Below, piece by piece: positions 7,117-12,263 of a stretch of 12,263 bases of DNA. A program made the translations under genes and the position numbers. Positions within the stretch are counted from its first letter, which is position 1; every line of letters begins with the position of its first letter. The notes below the pieces were generated by a model. The model saw nothing but the letters and a program-made list of their open reading frames with translations, made no database searches and had not been told where the DNA came from. The DNA is taken from assembly GCA_016839655.1 (NCBI GenBank), contig JAEOTW010000107.1:1-12263 (forward strand), read 5' to 3'. Source of the stretch: Promethearchaeota archaeon (lineage in GTDB: Archaea > Asgardarchaeota > Lokiarchaeia > Sigynarchaeales > SOKP01).

Positions 7117-8178
7117 ATGGAACAAAAAAAATTGAAAAAGGATCAAATAGGAAAATTGTATAATGAGCTTACAGCAGAGTATGATTTCTATGCTCCTATT
7201 AATAAAAAGGGAAATATAGCTTTTGAAAAGATTGAAAATCCAGATGATATAGTCTTGGATTATTTGAATTCAAAAATACCTCCAAAATCTGTGTTATTTC
7301 CTCAAAATGAAGTGCTATTTGAATACTCTTTAGATGCGAAGGATGTTGAAATTACTGATAGGCAAGATTTAGATCAAAAGATCTTGATCTTTGGAATCCG
7401 TCCTTGTGATGCTTATAGTTTTGAATTATTTGCTAACTTCTTCTCATTTCATGGGAATTGGAAGGATGAAATCTACTTAAAGAAGAAAGAAAATTCATTA
7501 CTTATTGGAATCGGCTGCAATACTCCAAGAAGTACATGTTTTTGTACATCTGTGAATGGAAATCCATTTAACAAAGAAAATATGGATATTTTTCTGACTG
7601 ATTTAGGAGATGAATATTTAGTCGAAGGAATCAGTGATAAAGGGAAAGAGTTAGTTCAGAAGTTGTCATGGCTTTCTGAAGCTTCAAAAAATGATCTGAA
7701 AAAGGCTGAAGATTTGGCTAAACAGGCAGAAGAATCAATAACTACAAATATTGATGTTGATAAAATTGTTGACAATTTATCAACGAGTTTTGAAGATCCC
7801 GTATGGGATGAAATAAGTGAGTCTTGTATTGGATGCGGTTCTTGTGCTTATTTATGTCCTACATGTACTTGCTTTGATGTTATTGATGAAACTGATCAAT
7901 ATAATAATCGCGGGAGAAGAATTAGAATTTGGGATACTTGTCAATCCTGCCTTTATACACAGGAAACAAGTGGTCATAATCCAAGAAATACTAAAATTCA
8001 ACGTTGTCGAAATCGAATCATGCATAAGTTCAGCTATTATCCAACAAATTATGATTTATTAGGATGCGTTGGTTGTGGGAGATGTATATCTGTTTGCCCA
8101 GCTAACAATGATCTTCGAGTTATATTAAATAAAATAAAAAAAATAGAAAAAAAGGAGGGTGAAAAAGTAAGTGCCTAA
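7117..8178 (+). CDS. flxB: FlxB-like iron-sulfur protein of the sulfhydrogenase beta / AsrA family
   Basis: The N-terminal two thirds show the signatures of the HyhB/AsrA/FlxB family: FGIRPCDAYSFEL at about 92-104, and GCNTPRSTCFC at 133-143. The C-terminal third holds two [4Fe-4S] motifs: Cys237/240/243/247, followed by PTCTCFDV with Cys250/252, and Cys317/320/323/327. Cys275, Cys278 and Cys297 lie between them. In sulfhydrogenase, in anaerobic sulfite reductase and in Flx, this subunit partners an NAD(P)H- and FAD-binding subunit and passes its electrons on. Here that partner is the overlapping next gene, whose GTG start lies 8 bases before the end of this stop. No catalytic nickel or siroheme subunit is in the window, so a Flx role fits better than hydrogenase or sulfite reductase. 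AAGGTGA at 7102-7108 is the ribosome-binding site. Confidence 0.8.
   Translation: MEQKKLKKDQIGKLYNELTAEYDFYAPINKKGNIAFEKIENPDDIVLDYLNSKIPPKSVLFPQNEVLFEYSLDAKDVEITDRQDLDQKILIFGIRPCDAYSFELFANFFSFHGNWKDEIYLKKKENSLLIGIGCNTPRSTCFCTSVNGNPFNKENMDIFLTDLGDEYLVEGISDKGKELVQKLSWLSEASKNDLKKAEDLAKQAEESITTNIDVDKIVDNLSTSFEDPVWDEISESCIGCGSCAYLCPTCTCFDVIDETDQYNNRGRRIRIWDTCQSCLYTQETSGHNPRNTKIQRCRNRIMHKFSYYPTNYDLLGCVGCGRCISVCPANNDLRVILNKIKKIEKKEGEKVSA
8154..8162 (+). promoter_or_regulatory. Ribosome-binding site that fixes the GTG start of flxA
   Basis: GGAGGGTGA is an extended match to the archaeal anti-Shine-Dalgarno sequence and ends 8 bases before the GTG at 8171. No in-frame ATG occurs until about residue 79 of the product, so this site settles the start inside the upstream gene. 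Confidence 0.75.
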
Positions 8179-9010
8179 TCCTTACATACCTTATCTTACA
8201 AAAGTTAAATCAATAGTCTCTGAAAATAAAGTAAATGATATCAAGACTATCGAATTGGAATTTAATAAAGAAGAAGACTACAAAAATTTTGATTATATTC
8301 CAGGGCAATTTGCTGAAATTAGTTTAATTGGAAAAGGTGAATGCCCAATTGGTATTGCATCATCTCCTACGGAAGAAGGGACCATTAAATTTACGATAAA
8401 AAAAATGGGAACAGTAACCTCTGCATTTCATAGTTGTGAAATAGGAGATACCGTTGGGATAAGAGGTCCTTGCGGAAACGGTTGGCCGGTAGAAGAAATG
8501 AAAGGAAAGAATATTGTGGTTATCGGAGGAGGTTTCGCATTTTCAACGCTCCGATCACTTGTAATTTATTTACTTGATGAGAAACATCGAAAAGATTATG
8601 GTGATATTACAGTTATTTATGGAAACCGTGATCCAGGAGAAGTATTATACCAAAATGTGTTAGATGAATGGAAAAAACGAGATGATATTAAGGTAGTTTT
8701 AACCATTGATCGTGAAGCAGAGGGATGGACAGAAGAAGTAGGATTTGTTGCCCCAATTGTGAAAAAAGTTGCTCCAAGTTCCGACAATGCTATAGCCGTT
8801 GTTTGTGGGCCACCAATAATGATTAAAACAACAATAGCAGTTATGGAAGAGCTAAATTGGGGGCCAGAGGCAATTCTTAACTCCCTCGAAGCGAGAATGA
8901 AGTGTGGAATTGGCAAGTGTGGACGTTGTAATATCGGGAACAAGTTTATATGTACTGATGGTCCAGTTTTTTCTCTCGCTGAGCTTAAAGAACTACCAGA
9001 TGAATATTAA
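8171..9010 (+). CDS. flxA: FlxA-like NAD(P)H:acceptor oxidoreductase, FAD and [2Fe-2S] protein
   Basis: The protein belongs to the ferredoxin-NADP reductase superfamily, in the branch of sulfhydrogenase gamma, dihydroorotate dehydrogenase electron-transfer subunit and FlxA. The opening NPYIPYLTKVKSI is typical of the branch and supports the GTG start. The FAD barrel covers about 10-105 (GQFAEI, then PIGIASSP, then GPCGNGWP). The nucleotide-binding half follows, with IGGGFAFSTLRS around 118-129 and VCGPPIM at 221-227. The C-terminal [2Fe-2S] motif is Cys245, Cys250, Cys253 and Cys261 (KCGIGKCGRC). It would oxidise NAD(P)H and pass single electrons to FlxB. NADH versus NADPH preference cannot be read safely from the sequence. 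The gene overlaps flxB by 8 bases, so the two products are probably made in equal amounts and form a tight pair. Confidence 0.85.
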   Translation: MPNPYIPYLTKVKSIVSENKVNDIKTIELEFNKEEDYKNFDYIPGQFAEISLIGKGECPIGIASSPTEEGTIKFTIKKMGTVTSAFHSCEIGDTVGIRGPCGNGWPVEEMKGKNIVVIGGGFAFSTLRSLVIYLLDEKHRKDYGDITVIYGNRDPGEVLYQNVLDEWKKRDDIKVVLTIDREAEGWTEEVGFVAPIVKKVAPSSDNAIAVVCGPPIMIKTTIAVMEELNWGPEAILNSLEARMKCGIGKCGRCNIGNKFICTDGPVFSLAELKELPDEY

Positions 9011-9038
9011 ATTAAAAATTAAATCAAGTTAAAAAAAT

Positions 9039-9044
9039 AGGTGA
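9039..9044 (+). promoter_or_regulatory. Ribosome-binding site that fixes the TTG start of the FrhB-like gene
   Basis: AGGTGA matches the archaeal anti-Shine-Dalgarno sequence and lies 6 bases before the TTG at 9051. It is the only good site near the start of this frame, so TTG is preferred to any start further downstream. Confidence 0.6.
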
Positions 9045-9050
9045 AAAAAG

Positions 9051-10160
9051 TTGACTGTTAGTCCGGTCTCAAAAACATTTGAAGATTTAATAACAGAAGT
9101 CCATGAAAAAGGATTATGTGGAGAATGTGGTGGATGTGTTAGTTTCTGTTCAGCAGGTGAAATTAAAGCAATTGAGATGTCAGAATCAGGACCTCCTAAA
9201 TATATTGACAAAGATAAATGTCTTAAATGTGGTATTTGTTATTTTGTATGTCCTCAAACCCATGTGTTAAATGAACAGTTAAACAGGCAGTATAGTTATA
9301 TTCCTCCTATAGGAAATCAAATAAAAATCGCTTCATGTCATGCTACTTCTGAACAGATTAGAGAGAGAGCAACTGATGGTGGTGCTGTTACAGCAATTCT
9401 AAATTATCTATTAGACAATAAGTTAATCGATGGTGCAGTGGTTTGTAAGAGGAAAGGCCCGTTTAATCGAGTTTCTTTTTTGGCTACTAATAAAGATGAT
9501 TTACTCGAAGCTGCAGGTTCCCATTTTGATTTTTCTAGTCAAGTAGTTGGATTGGAAAATTATAATACATTCATACCTGCTAATGTCGCTTTGAAAAAAG
9601 TTAGAAGTTCTGATTTATTAAACATTGCTCTTGTTGGTACGCCATGTCAAATTAATTCAATTAGAAAAATGCAAGCATTAAGTATACTCCCTGCACATAT
9701 AGTTAAGTATACTTTCGGTTTGTTTTGTTATCTTAACTTCTCATTCCATGATGAAGATAGGCAAAAACTAGAAGAAAAATTTAATTTTTCATTTCAAGAT
9801 GTTGATAGTATGAATGTACGTGAGCATCTTATTCTATATTTCAAAGATGGTAACACATTGACAATTCCGTTTTCAGATTTACATGAAATTGGTCGTCCTG
9901 CTTGTTATGCATGTGCTGATTTTTCCAATATTTATGCTGATATTTCTTTTGGTGGACTTGGTTCACCAGAAAAATTAACTACTGCAATAATCAGAACTAA
10001 AGTTGGTGAAAAAGTCTATATTAATGCTTTAAATAAGGGGTATATTAAAGAACCAGTTGAAGTGAATAGACCAAATAATAAAATGGAAATATTGGCTAAA
10101 GTAAAGGAATGGTCTAATAAGAAAATAGAACGAGCTGAAGAAACTCTAAAAAATAAATAG
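9051..10160 (+). CDS. frhB: FrhB/FdhB-family iron-sulfur flavoprotein (F420 hydrogenase/dehydrogenase beta-like)
   Basis: Two [4Fe-4S] motifs open the protein: Cys23/26/29/33 and Cys57/60/63/67. The FrhB-type core follows, with RATDGGAVTAIL at about 106-117 (the flavin-binding family signature) and VGTPCQINSIRK at 195-206 with Cys199. Near the end are CYAC (Cys285, Cys288) and ADISFGGLG. Members reduce or oxidise coenzyme F420 on FAD in FrhB, FpoF and FdhB, but relatives also serve other donors, so F420 use is likely rather than shown. The gene starts with TTG, 40 bases after flxA, a looser junction than the others in the cluster. Its place as last gene suggests either an extra electron port for the Hdr-Flx complex or a separately acting F420 oxidoreductase. 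It is cytosolic. Length (369) fits FrhB-like proteins with an added N-terminal ferredoxin. Confidence 0.82.
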   Translation: MTVSPVSKTFEDLITEVHEKGLCGECGGCVSFCSAGEIKAIEMSESGPPKYIDKDKCLKCGICYFVCPQTHVLNEQLNRQYSYIPPIGNQIKIASCHATSEQIRERATDGGAVTAILNYLLDNKLIDGAVVCKRKGPFNRVSFLATNKDDLLEAAGSHFDFSSQVVGLENYNTFIPANVALKKVRSSDLLNIALVGTPCQINSIRKMQALSILPAHIVKYTFGLFCYLNFSFHDEDRQKLEEKFNFSFQDVDSMNVREHLILYFKDGNTLTIPFSDLHEIGRPACYACADFSNIYADISFGGLGSPEKLTTAIIRTKVGEKVYINALNKGYIKEPVEVNRPNNKMEILAKVKEWSNKKIERAEETLKNK

Positions 10161-10167
10161 ATCTCTA

Positions 10168-10180
10168 TTTTTCTCCTTTT
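10168..10180 (+). terminator. T-rich tract, likely transcription terminator of the redox cluster
   Basis: TTTTTCTCCTTTT begins 7 bases after the stop of the last cluster gene. Archaeal termination commonly occurs at such pyrimidine tracts without a hairpin. A second tract of eight T at 10239-10246 could act as backup, though it also encodes lysines of the minus-strand reading frame. Confidence 0.4.
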
Positions 10181-10208
10181 AATTTATTTCTTTGTATTAT
10201 ATGTCAAC

Positions 10209-10346
10209 TTAATTATGAGGTTCTATAGAACTATTTAATTTTTTTTCGCTTAACAATTCCAAGTATCTTTTTTGATATGATGCTTGTCTGTATTGTCTTA
10301 AATATTCCCATACCTCGCGTTTCATTTCCAATTTTTCATTCTTCAT
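10209..10346 (-). CDS. Possible small protein, 45 residues, unknown function
   Basis: A minus-strand frame runs from ATG (10346-10344) to TAA (10211-10209). The 45 residues are highly charged and look like one amphipathic helix (EMKREVWEYLRQYRQASYQK, then RYLELLSEKK), with a short polar tail. The composition, including Trp, Tyr and a regular spacing of hydrophobic residues, looks more like a protein than a random AT-rich frame. It follows the 324-residue gene in the same direction after a 95-base gap and converges on the redox cluster. Against it: no clear ribosome-binding site precedes the ATG, and the frame is short. I do not recognise a family. There are no cysteines, membrane segment or signal peptide. 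Confidence 0.4.
   Translation of the reverse strand: MKNEKLEMKREVWEYLRQYRQASYQKRYLELLSEKKLNSSIEPHN
10220..10231. repeat. Perfect 12-base palindrome
   Basis: GTTCTATAGAAC equals its own reverse complement. It lies in the convergent boundary, overlapping the end of the possible small gene. It may be a protein-binding site or chance; nothing else supports a role. Confidence 0.35.
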
Positions 10347-10441
10347 TTTAATATACTTATTGTTTTTTCTTCTTGAATGAAAAATAAAGTCTAGATTATA
10401 TAATATTTAATGAGCCCAGTTTTTAAGAAAACCATTCTATG

Positions 10442-11416
10442 CTATAGCTCAAAGATATTACCAGTATTATAGATTGTACTCTCTAAATCGAGTAAAATTG
10501 CCCCACCTGAAGCAATTTCTACAGCATAATTTATCCCTTCTAACACTCTATTCATCATAAATTCATACGCAGTAAAACAATCTTTAAGTTGATCCATATG
10601 ATTTTCAGCAAAGCATTGAGAGATTGCAGGTATGAGTTCTGGAATGAAATCCTGACTTATCATTATCTCCTCAGCATCAATATTAGCTTCTTTTGCTAAT
10701 GTGAAAGGATTATATACATCCATTTGAGCAAACATTACTCTACAAACAAATAATGATGCTTTAATCTCTTTCATAATAAATTTAATTCTATTTTTATCAT
10801 CAAGGAACTTTTTAAAAGTGATGGCATTAATTATATCTTCATTAGTTATGGTATCGGATGTATCCATTAATTCGCTTACCCTCTCCGACATTCTTTTTGA
10901 AGATAACATAAGTTTAAGATTCATTTCATTTTTATGGTAATAATCCTCATAAAAAGCAGAAAGGAAAGAATGCGCCCCCAGACTACTTTGGTCTTTTGAG
11001 CTATCTAAATTATAACTTTTATCTTTAAATTTATCCATAAAATTCTTGATAATTAAAAATTTTAATTTCAGTCGGTGTAACGCAAAAAATAAGCATAGCC
11101 TTGTTTTGGTATACGCTTCTACATTTCCCATTCTAAATCTATCATGATGTTCCCTAGCATACATTACAATGGGTTTTAATTTACTTACTACAACATCAAC
11201 AAAATATTCAATGATGTGTTCAAGTGGATGACACTCTATCACATGAAATTTTTCTATTAATTTGTGGCTCGTGGGTTGACTTTGGGGTAATTCCTTGATG
11301 TCATCATAATTATAATATTCAAGAAATAATGACGTTAACGCCTCCATTTCTAAAACTGTTCGACAAGGAATAAAAACCTTATTTAAATCATATAATATTG
11401 TTCCACTTTCTGGCAA
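10442..11416 (-). CDS. Unknown protein, 324 residues, mostly helical
   Basis: I do not recognise this family. The protein looks soluble and largely alpha-helical, with no signal peptide, no transmembrane segment and no CxxC metal motif. Visible stretches include HVIECHPLEHIIEYF (about 58-72), a basic helix around 105-128 (KTRLCLFFALHRLKLKFLII), a serine/aspartate-rich linker near 134-150, and a C-terminal segment ending AVEIASGGAILLDLE. The start is a TTG at 11416-11414, supported by AGAGGATT on the minus strand ten bases or so upstream; the next Met is residue 24. Low GC matches its neighbours, so there is no sign of recent transfer. It is transcribed divergently from the actin gene across a 560-base spacer and converges on the redox cluster. 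Proximity to actin is no evidence for a cytoskeletal role. Confidence 0.75.
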   Translation of the reverse strand: MPESGTILYDLNKVFIPCRTVLEMEALTSLFLEYYNYDDIKELPQSQPTSHKLIEKFHVIECHPLEHIIEYFVDVVVSKLKPIVMYAREHHDRFRMGNVEAYTKTRLCLFFALHRLKLKFLIIKNFMDKFKDKSYNLDSSKDQSSLGAHSFLSAFYEDYYHKNEMNLKLMLSSKRMSERVSELMDTSDTITNEDIINAITFKKFLDDKNRIKFIMKEIKASLFVCRVMFAQMDVYNPFTLAKEANIDAEEIMISQDFIPELIPAISQCFAENHMDQLKDCFTAYEFMMNRVLEGINYAVEIASGGAILLDLESTIYNTGNIFEL

Positions 11417-11423
11417 GTCTTTG

Positions 11424-11431
11424 AATCCTCT
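11424..11431 (-). promoter_or_regulatory. Ribosome-binding site supporting the TTG start of the 324-residue gene
   Basis: On the minus strand the sequence reads AGAGGATT, a partial match to the archaeal anti-Shine-Dalgarno sequence, 7 bases before the TTG. It favours TTG over the internal Met at residue 24. Confidence 0.45.
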
Positions 11432-11615
11432 TTAGTGATAATTCTAATAATTAGGGAAATACCCTCTTTCTTATCAAGTTACTATTTAGTTTATCAATTA
11501 AATAAATTTTCTCATTAATTTTTCATAAAATAACTTTATTTTTCTTTAACTTTTTATCCTTTATAATATTCGTTTAGGTATTCAATCTTTGAAAAAAAAG
11601 TCAAAACCCATAATT

Positions 11616-11669
11616 TTTTATAACAATATTTTTCTATTTCTAAAAGATTGCACACTATTTGTTATAAAA
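11616..11669. repeat. 11-base perfect inverted repeat with 32-base spacer
   Basis: TTTTATAACAA at 11616-11626 is matched by its exact reverse complement TTGTTATAAAA at 11659-11669. A third, direct copy of the core, TTTTTTATAAC, occurs at 11614-11624 and again at 11734-11744. In such AT-rich DNA chance is possible, but the internal C/G pair makes the match less trivial. A binding site shared by several protein dimers is one reading. Confidence 0.4.
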
Positions 11670-11743
11670 CCATAAAATATTAGAAATATGATTAGATTGT
11701 AATACGCTAATGGATCAGTTGAGTACTCTAAGATTTTTTATAA

Positions 11744-11770
11744 CCTATTTATAAATCCTTTAAAAATAGG
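11744..11770. repeat. Near-perfect 27-base palindrome enclosing a TATA-like box
   Basis: The left arm CCTATTTATAAA and right arm TTTAAAAATAGG are reverse complements apart from one position, around a 3-base TCC centre. The left arm contains the TATA-like TTTATAAAT (11748-11756). It lies about 210-230 bases upstream of the actin ATG. A dimeric repressor site over a promoter, or a hairpin in a long leader, would both fit. Confidence 0.45.
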
Positions 11771-11797
11771 GTAGTTTTTGTTTCTGGTTTAAAAAAA

Positions 11798-11807
11798 TTT
11801 ATAAATA
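11798..11807 (+). promoter_or_regulatory. TATA-like box, possible distal actin promoter
   Basis: TTTATAAATA closely matches the archaeal TATA consensus and is preceded by an A-rich stretch that could serve as a BRE. It repeats the TTTATAAAT core seen exactly 50 bases upstream. Used as a promoter it would give a leader of about 140-150 bases. Confidence 0.3.
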
Positions 11808-11941
11808 CATAATTTATTAGATTATTAAATTTTGTATTTTACCCATAAATTGTTCTGTAAAAAACAATTTTTTGATAAAAATATAAAAATTAGAATTAAC
11901 ACAAGTAATATAAAATATACATCTAAAAATATAATTCAAAA

Positions 11942-11949
11942 TATATAAA
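11942..11949 (+). promoter_or_regulatory. TATA-like box, likely proximal actin promoter
   Basis: TATATAAA is centred about 31 bases before the actin ATG. With the usual archaeal distance of about 26 bases from box to start of transcription, the mRNA would begin within a few bases of the ATG. The lack of any Shine-Dalgarno match before this ATG, unlike the redox genes, agrees with a leaderless or nearly leaderless message. Confidence 0.4.
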
Positions 11950-11976
11950 AATTAAATTAAGAGCTGAATTAGAAAT

Positions 11977-12263
11977 ATGGCAGAGGAAGAAAGCTTTTTG
12001 AACGCAAAAGCCTTGGTCGTTGATAATGGTACCGGAATCTCCAAAAATGGATTTGCTGGTGAAGATCAACCAAGGTCAGTCTTCCCTACACTAATTGGAT
12101 ATCCCAAATATGAAAGCATCATGACTGATGTTGAGCACTATACTCGGGAATATTATATTGGTGAGGAAGCTATGCAATTAAAAGGCGTTTTAAAGTTAAT
12201 GTTCCCTGTTGAACATGGTATCATTGAAGACTGGACTGCTATGGAGAAAATCTGGCATTATAC
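11977..12263 (+). CDS. Asgard actin (lokiactin-like), N-terminal part, runs off the window
   Basis: The frame opens at ATG 11977 and stays open to the window end (95 codons). It matches the start of eukaryotic-type actin: VDNGTG at residues 15-20 is the phosphate-1 loop of the ATP site, followed by GFAGEDQPRSVFP, IGYPKY, then YYIGEEA, FPVEHGII and MEKIWHY, all in the actin order and spacing. The D-loop region between IGYPKY and YYIGEEA differs from eukaryotic actin, as known for lokiactins. These assemble into filaments in the Asgard cytoplasm. A stop codon in frame just upstream excludes a longer start. The close similarity to true actin over crenactin or MreB is what points to Asgard. The rest of the gene, including ATP phosphate-2 and hinge residues, is outside. 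Confidence 0.93.
   Translation, partial: MAEEESFLNAKALVVDNGTGISKNGFAGEDQPRSVFPTLIGYPKYESIMTDVEHYTREYYIGEEAMQLKGVLKLMFPVEHGIIEDWTAMEKIWHY

Larger units (their letters stand above)
11417..11976. other. AT-rich divergent intergenic region
   Basis: This 560-base spacer separates the minus-strand unknown gene from the actin gene. I find only very short open frames (under about 12 codons) from the ATGs I checked on both strands, and no tRNA-like or CRISPR-like pattern. It holds TATA-like boxes at 11748-11756, 11798-11807 and 11942-11949, two inverted repeats described separately, and a small AGGG-AAATA-CCCT hairpin at 11453-11465 just upstream of the minus-strand gene. It is long for an archaeal spacer and probably carries both promoters and regulatory sites. 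Confidence 0.6.

Noticed and set aside
7817..8062. Plus-strand 81-codon frame inside the flxB-like gene
   Set aside because: It overlaps the conserved cysteine-motif region of FlxB in another frame; its hydrophobic translation comes from the frame shift, not from a real protein.
8617..8943. Minus-strand 108-codon frame inside flxA
   Set aside because: It is the antisense of the nucleotide-binding and [2Fe-2S] region, which is clearly coding on the plus strand.
7117..9010. Reading the flxB/flxA pair as sulfhydrogenase or anaerobic sulfite reductase subunits
   Set aside because: Family signatures are shared, but no [NiFe] large or small subunit and no siroheme subunit is present, while MvhD and HdrA are adjacent, so the Flx-Hdr reading fits better.
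9029..9211. Minus-strand 60-codon frame over the start of the FrhB-like gene
   Set aside because: Antisense of a region encoding two [4Fe-4S] motifs; no independent support.
11417..11976. CRISPR array, tRNA or insertion sequence in the AT-rich spacer
   Set aside because: No regularly spaced repeats, no cloverleaf-compatible stretch and no transposase-like frame were visible; the repeats present are short and irregular.

Overview
The window looks like a piece of an Asgard (Lokiarchaeia-like) archaeal chromosome. Its right edge encodes the start of an actin close to the eukaryotic family. Base composition is low-GC (about a third by hand counts of a few stretches), ribosome-binding sites match the archaeal GGAGGTGA type, GTG and TTG starts occur, and the actin gene has a TATA-like box placed for a nearly leaderless transcript. 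The assignment rests on the actin fragment and these features; I could not search a database.

Positions 2-10160 form one co-directional, tightly packed cluster for soluble redox chemistry. It starts with the tail of an HdrA-type flavoprotein cut by the window edge. Next come a second HdrA-type protein (135-1817), an MvhD-type [2Fe-2S] protein with an extra C-terminal domain (1821-2582), a 1005-residue double HdrA (2595-5612), and a short MvhD (5633-6085). Then follow three genes resembling FlxC, FlxB and FlxA, the NAD(P)H-oxidising arm of the Flx-Hdr complex (6089-9010), and an FrhB/FdhB-family protein (9051-10160). The first half looks like a duplicated module of HdrA half a, HdrA half b and MvhD. 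In copy one the halves are separate genes; in copy two they are fused.

Inferred working model: FlxA takes electrons from NAD(P)H and passes them through the iron-sulfur proteins FlxB/FlxC and MvhD to HdrA. HdrA flavin could then bifurcate or confurcate electrons between ferredoxin and another acceptor. The FrhB-like protein may add a port for F420 or another two-electron donor. No HdrB, HdrC or hydrogenase large subunit is present, so the high-potential partner is not visible here.

Positions 10161-10441 form a convergent boundary with T-rich terminator-like tracts and a possible 45-residue minus-strand gene. A 324-residue protein of unknown function is on the minus strand (10442-11416). A 560-base, very AT-rich divergent spacer (11417-11976) holds inverted repeats and TATA-like boxes, and the actin gene starts at 11977 and runs off the window.
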